A stretch of DNA of 64,000 nucleotides, taken from CAYMZZ01 sp964395095. GTDB lineage: Bacteria > Bacteroidota > Bacteroidia > Chitinophagales > Chitinophagaceae. The notes under the pieces are model-generated. The model had not been told where the DNA came from. It saw nothing but the letters and a program-made list of their open reading frames with translations, and did no database searches. The stretch lies in assembly GCA_964395095.1 (NCBI GenBank), contig CAYMZZ010000014.1, forward strand, positions 1 through 64,000, read 5' to 3'. Position numbers and translations under genes: made by a program. Below, piece after piece: positions 62,552-64,000 of the stretch (position 1 is the first letter of the stretch; each line of letters begins with the position of its first letter).

Positions 62552-64000
62552 ATGAAACGTATTACTATACTTTCTCTCAGCGTAATGCTTGTTGTCTGCG
62601 CTCTTTTTTCGGCATGCCGGAAAGATGACAGCTCATTTGCAACGGATAAATTGCCTGGCCTGAGCTTTGGTTACGAGCTGGGAGAGGCTTTAACTGTTTA
62701 CCAGTTCAACACCCTGCAACTGGATCCCAAAATTGATTACGATGGGGCTGATAAATCAAAGTTTACTTATAACTGGATGATCAACCCCGATCCCAGGGAT
62801 ACTACGTTCATTACTATTGGCGAATCAGAACTGTTGGACTACGAGGTGAGCTTTACACCCAATACCGGTACTTCTTATCATACCCTGAAATTGTATGTAA
62901 CGAACATTGACAATAATTTGCAGGCCATTCATTACTGGAGACTTACCGTATTGAATAATATTGGGGAGGGATTGGTTATTGCCACAACCAGCGATAATGC
63001 TACCACCGATTTTTCACATATCATGAGCCCGGAAGTGACCACCGGTTATAGCGAAGTGTCTATAAAGAAAAATATACTATCCGGAGTAAATGGTTCAGGT
63101 ATTGATGGGCTGGTGCATGATCTGTATTTTGCCAATGTACGTGGTGGCAACAGGGTGTATGCATTGACCAGTAATAATATGTATGCGTACAATACCCTGA
63201 ATTATTCGTTTGTGGGTGATAAGGAGGCTTTGTTTGTTACGCCTCCTGCAAGCTTAAATCCCAGTTCTTTTTACTACTGTTACCAGAACGATGTGTATGT
63301 GGGAAATAATATGATTTATTATGGCTGGTTGGCTACAGCAGCAAGAATTGGGGTACAATCCCTTTATGCAAATCCAGTTCCCGGCATTATTGCTTTAAAT
63401 GCTAACTCGGTGAATACAGGTACCTACGATCCTGCATTCAGGATACACTACTACGATGAAGTAAACGAAAAGTTTGCTTATATACAGGGCCCTTTTGCAT
63501 TTAACGATAAGACACAAAACTTTTCTCCCAACGAGGAATATAATGGGGTTAATGCGGGTAATTATCCCGGAAAGGTTAATGTGGCAGCAGGAGTATCGGT
63601 AGACAGGGGTTTTTTACATCTTCTAAAAGATAAAACGACAGGTGTACACGAGTTGTTGGTTTTTGATGGGGGTACTAATATTTATGGTCAACCTTATATA
63701 GCTCCAAAGGCTATTAAGAAGATAGACCTGGCCGGTGCTCCTGACATTGCCAACGCTACCCGGTTTGTAATGCTCGACGATCAGAATGTAATGTTCTATG
63801 CTACGCCAAACAAGATTTATGCGGTAATATTTGCCGGCGCTACTGCCATTGTGGAGGAAAGATATACAGTGCCTGCGGGGGAATCTATCACTACATTGGA
63901 TATTTATCGCCAGCATGGCTATCCCAACCAGGCCTCTTATATCAGTACAAATAATAAACAATTAATCCTTTCAACCTATAATGGCACGGAGGGAAAAATA
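62552..64000 (+). CDS. PKD-like family lipoprotein (3' end beyond window)
   Basis: Open from ATG 62552 through the window end (483 codons seen, no stop). The lipoprotein signal has a lipobox ending at Cys21 (LFSAC). The N-terminal beta-sandwich (FTYNWMINPDPRDTTFITIGESE...YHTLKLYVTNIDNN) fits the PKD-like family that follows DUF4843 in many SusCD loci. The rest (IGEGLVIATTSDN, IYAVIFAG) is repetitive beta sequence like propeller blades. It probably forms part of the surface uptake complex. Confidence 0.75.
   Translation, partial: MKRITILSLSVMLVVCALFSACRKDDSSFATDKLPGLSFGYELGEALTVYQFNTLQLDPKIDYDGADKSKFTYNWMINPDPRDTTFITIGESELLDYEVSFTPNTGTSYHTLKLYVTNIDNNLQAIHYWRLTVLNNIGEGLVIATTSDNATTDFSHIMSPEVTTGYSEVSIKKNILSGVNGSGIDGLVHDLYFANVRGGNRVYALTSNNMYAYNTLNYSFVGDKEALFVTPPASLNPSSFYYCYQNDVYVGNNMIYYGWLATAARIGVQSLYANPVPGIIALNANSVNTGTYDPAFRIHYYDEVNEKFAYIQGPFAFNDKTQNFSPNEEYNGVNAGNYPGKVNVAAGVSVDRGFLHLLKDKTTGVHELLVFDGGTNIYGQPYIAPKAIKKIDLAGAPDIANATRFVMLDDQNVMFYATPNKIYAVIFAGATAIVEERYTVPAGESITTLDIYRQHGYPNQASYISTNNKQLILSTYNGTEGKI

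Overview
The window comes from a Bacteroidota chromosome, most likely a Chitinophagaceae-type organism of moderate GC. The evidence is two SusC/SusD pairs, an ECF sigma/FecR pair, GH92 mannosidases, -7 elements of the TAnnTTTG type, a very short SecE, and AT-rich word-array spacers. No insertion sequence, prophage, CRISPR array or rRNA was seen.

1-17.5 kb is the translation/transcription core: tRNA-Tyr (cut by the window edge), Gly(TCC), Thr(GGT), Thr(TGT), tuf, tRNA-Trp, secE, nusG, rplK, rplA, rplJ, rplL, rpoB, rpoC. Two unrelated genes interrupt it: an LTA-synthase-type sulfatase between nusG and rplK, and an antisense helix-hairpin-helix protein between rplL and rpoB. rpoB has its own promoter. 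Two degenerate tRNA copies carry the same TCCGCC/GGCGGA hairpin where the anticodon arm should be.

16.9-29.5 kb is mostly housekeeping. It holds an OmpH-like protein, an APC permease, a DUF6498 membrane protein with no usual start codon, ispD, and a minus-strand operon (Gfo/Idh oxidoreductase, polyprenyl glycosylphosphotransferase, M1 peptidase, GNAT). It also has DUF6265 and VOC proteins and a small redox cluster (Tll0287-like heme lipoprotein, Cys-rich membrane protein, thioredoxin).

29.5-44.8 kb is a glycan-utilisation locus. An OmpR-type two-component system is divergent from SusC/SusD, a DUF1735 plus F5/8C lipoprotein, a zincin plus F5/8C lipoprotein, two GH92 alpha-mannosidases and a basic-secretory-protein-type zincin. 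The expected target is mannose-rich glycoprotein. Five (A/G)TTA boxes at exact 11-bp spacing lie between the kinase and susC and are the likely response-regulator site.

44.8-49.1 kb is a tight six-gene minus-strand operon: RIC/ScdA di-iron repair protein, hemerythrin, DUF1858-DUF2249 protein, heme-copper-oxidase-subunit-I-like protein, DUF59 Fe-S assembly factor, and an NsrR-like Rrf2 regulator with Cys92/99/105. It is best read as a self-regulated nitrosative-stress and Fe-S repair system. Overlapping palindromes sit in its promoter region.

49.4-54.4 kb is a five-gene Lol-like export operon with its own outer-membrane barrel: LolA-like carrier, two FtsX/LolE-type permeases, a LolD-type ATPase and the barrel.

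54.6-64 kb is an ECF sigma/FecR-controlled uptake locus: STN-containing SusC, SusD, DUF4843 lipoprotein and a PKD-like lipoprotein that runs off the end. It looks more AT-rich than the rest and may be an acquired module.
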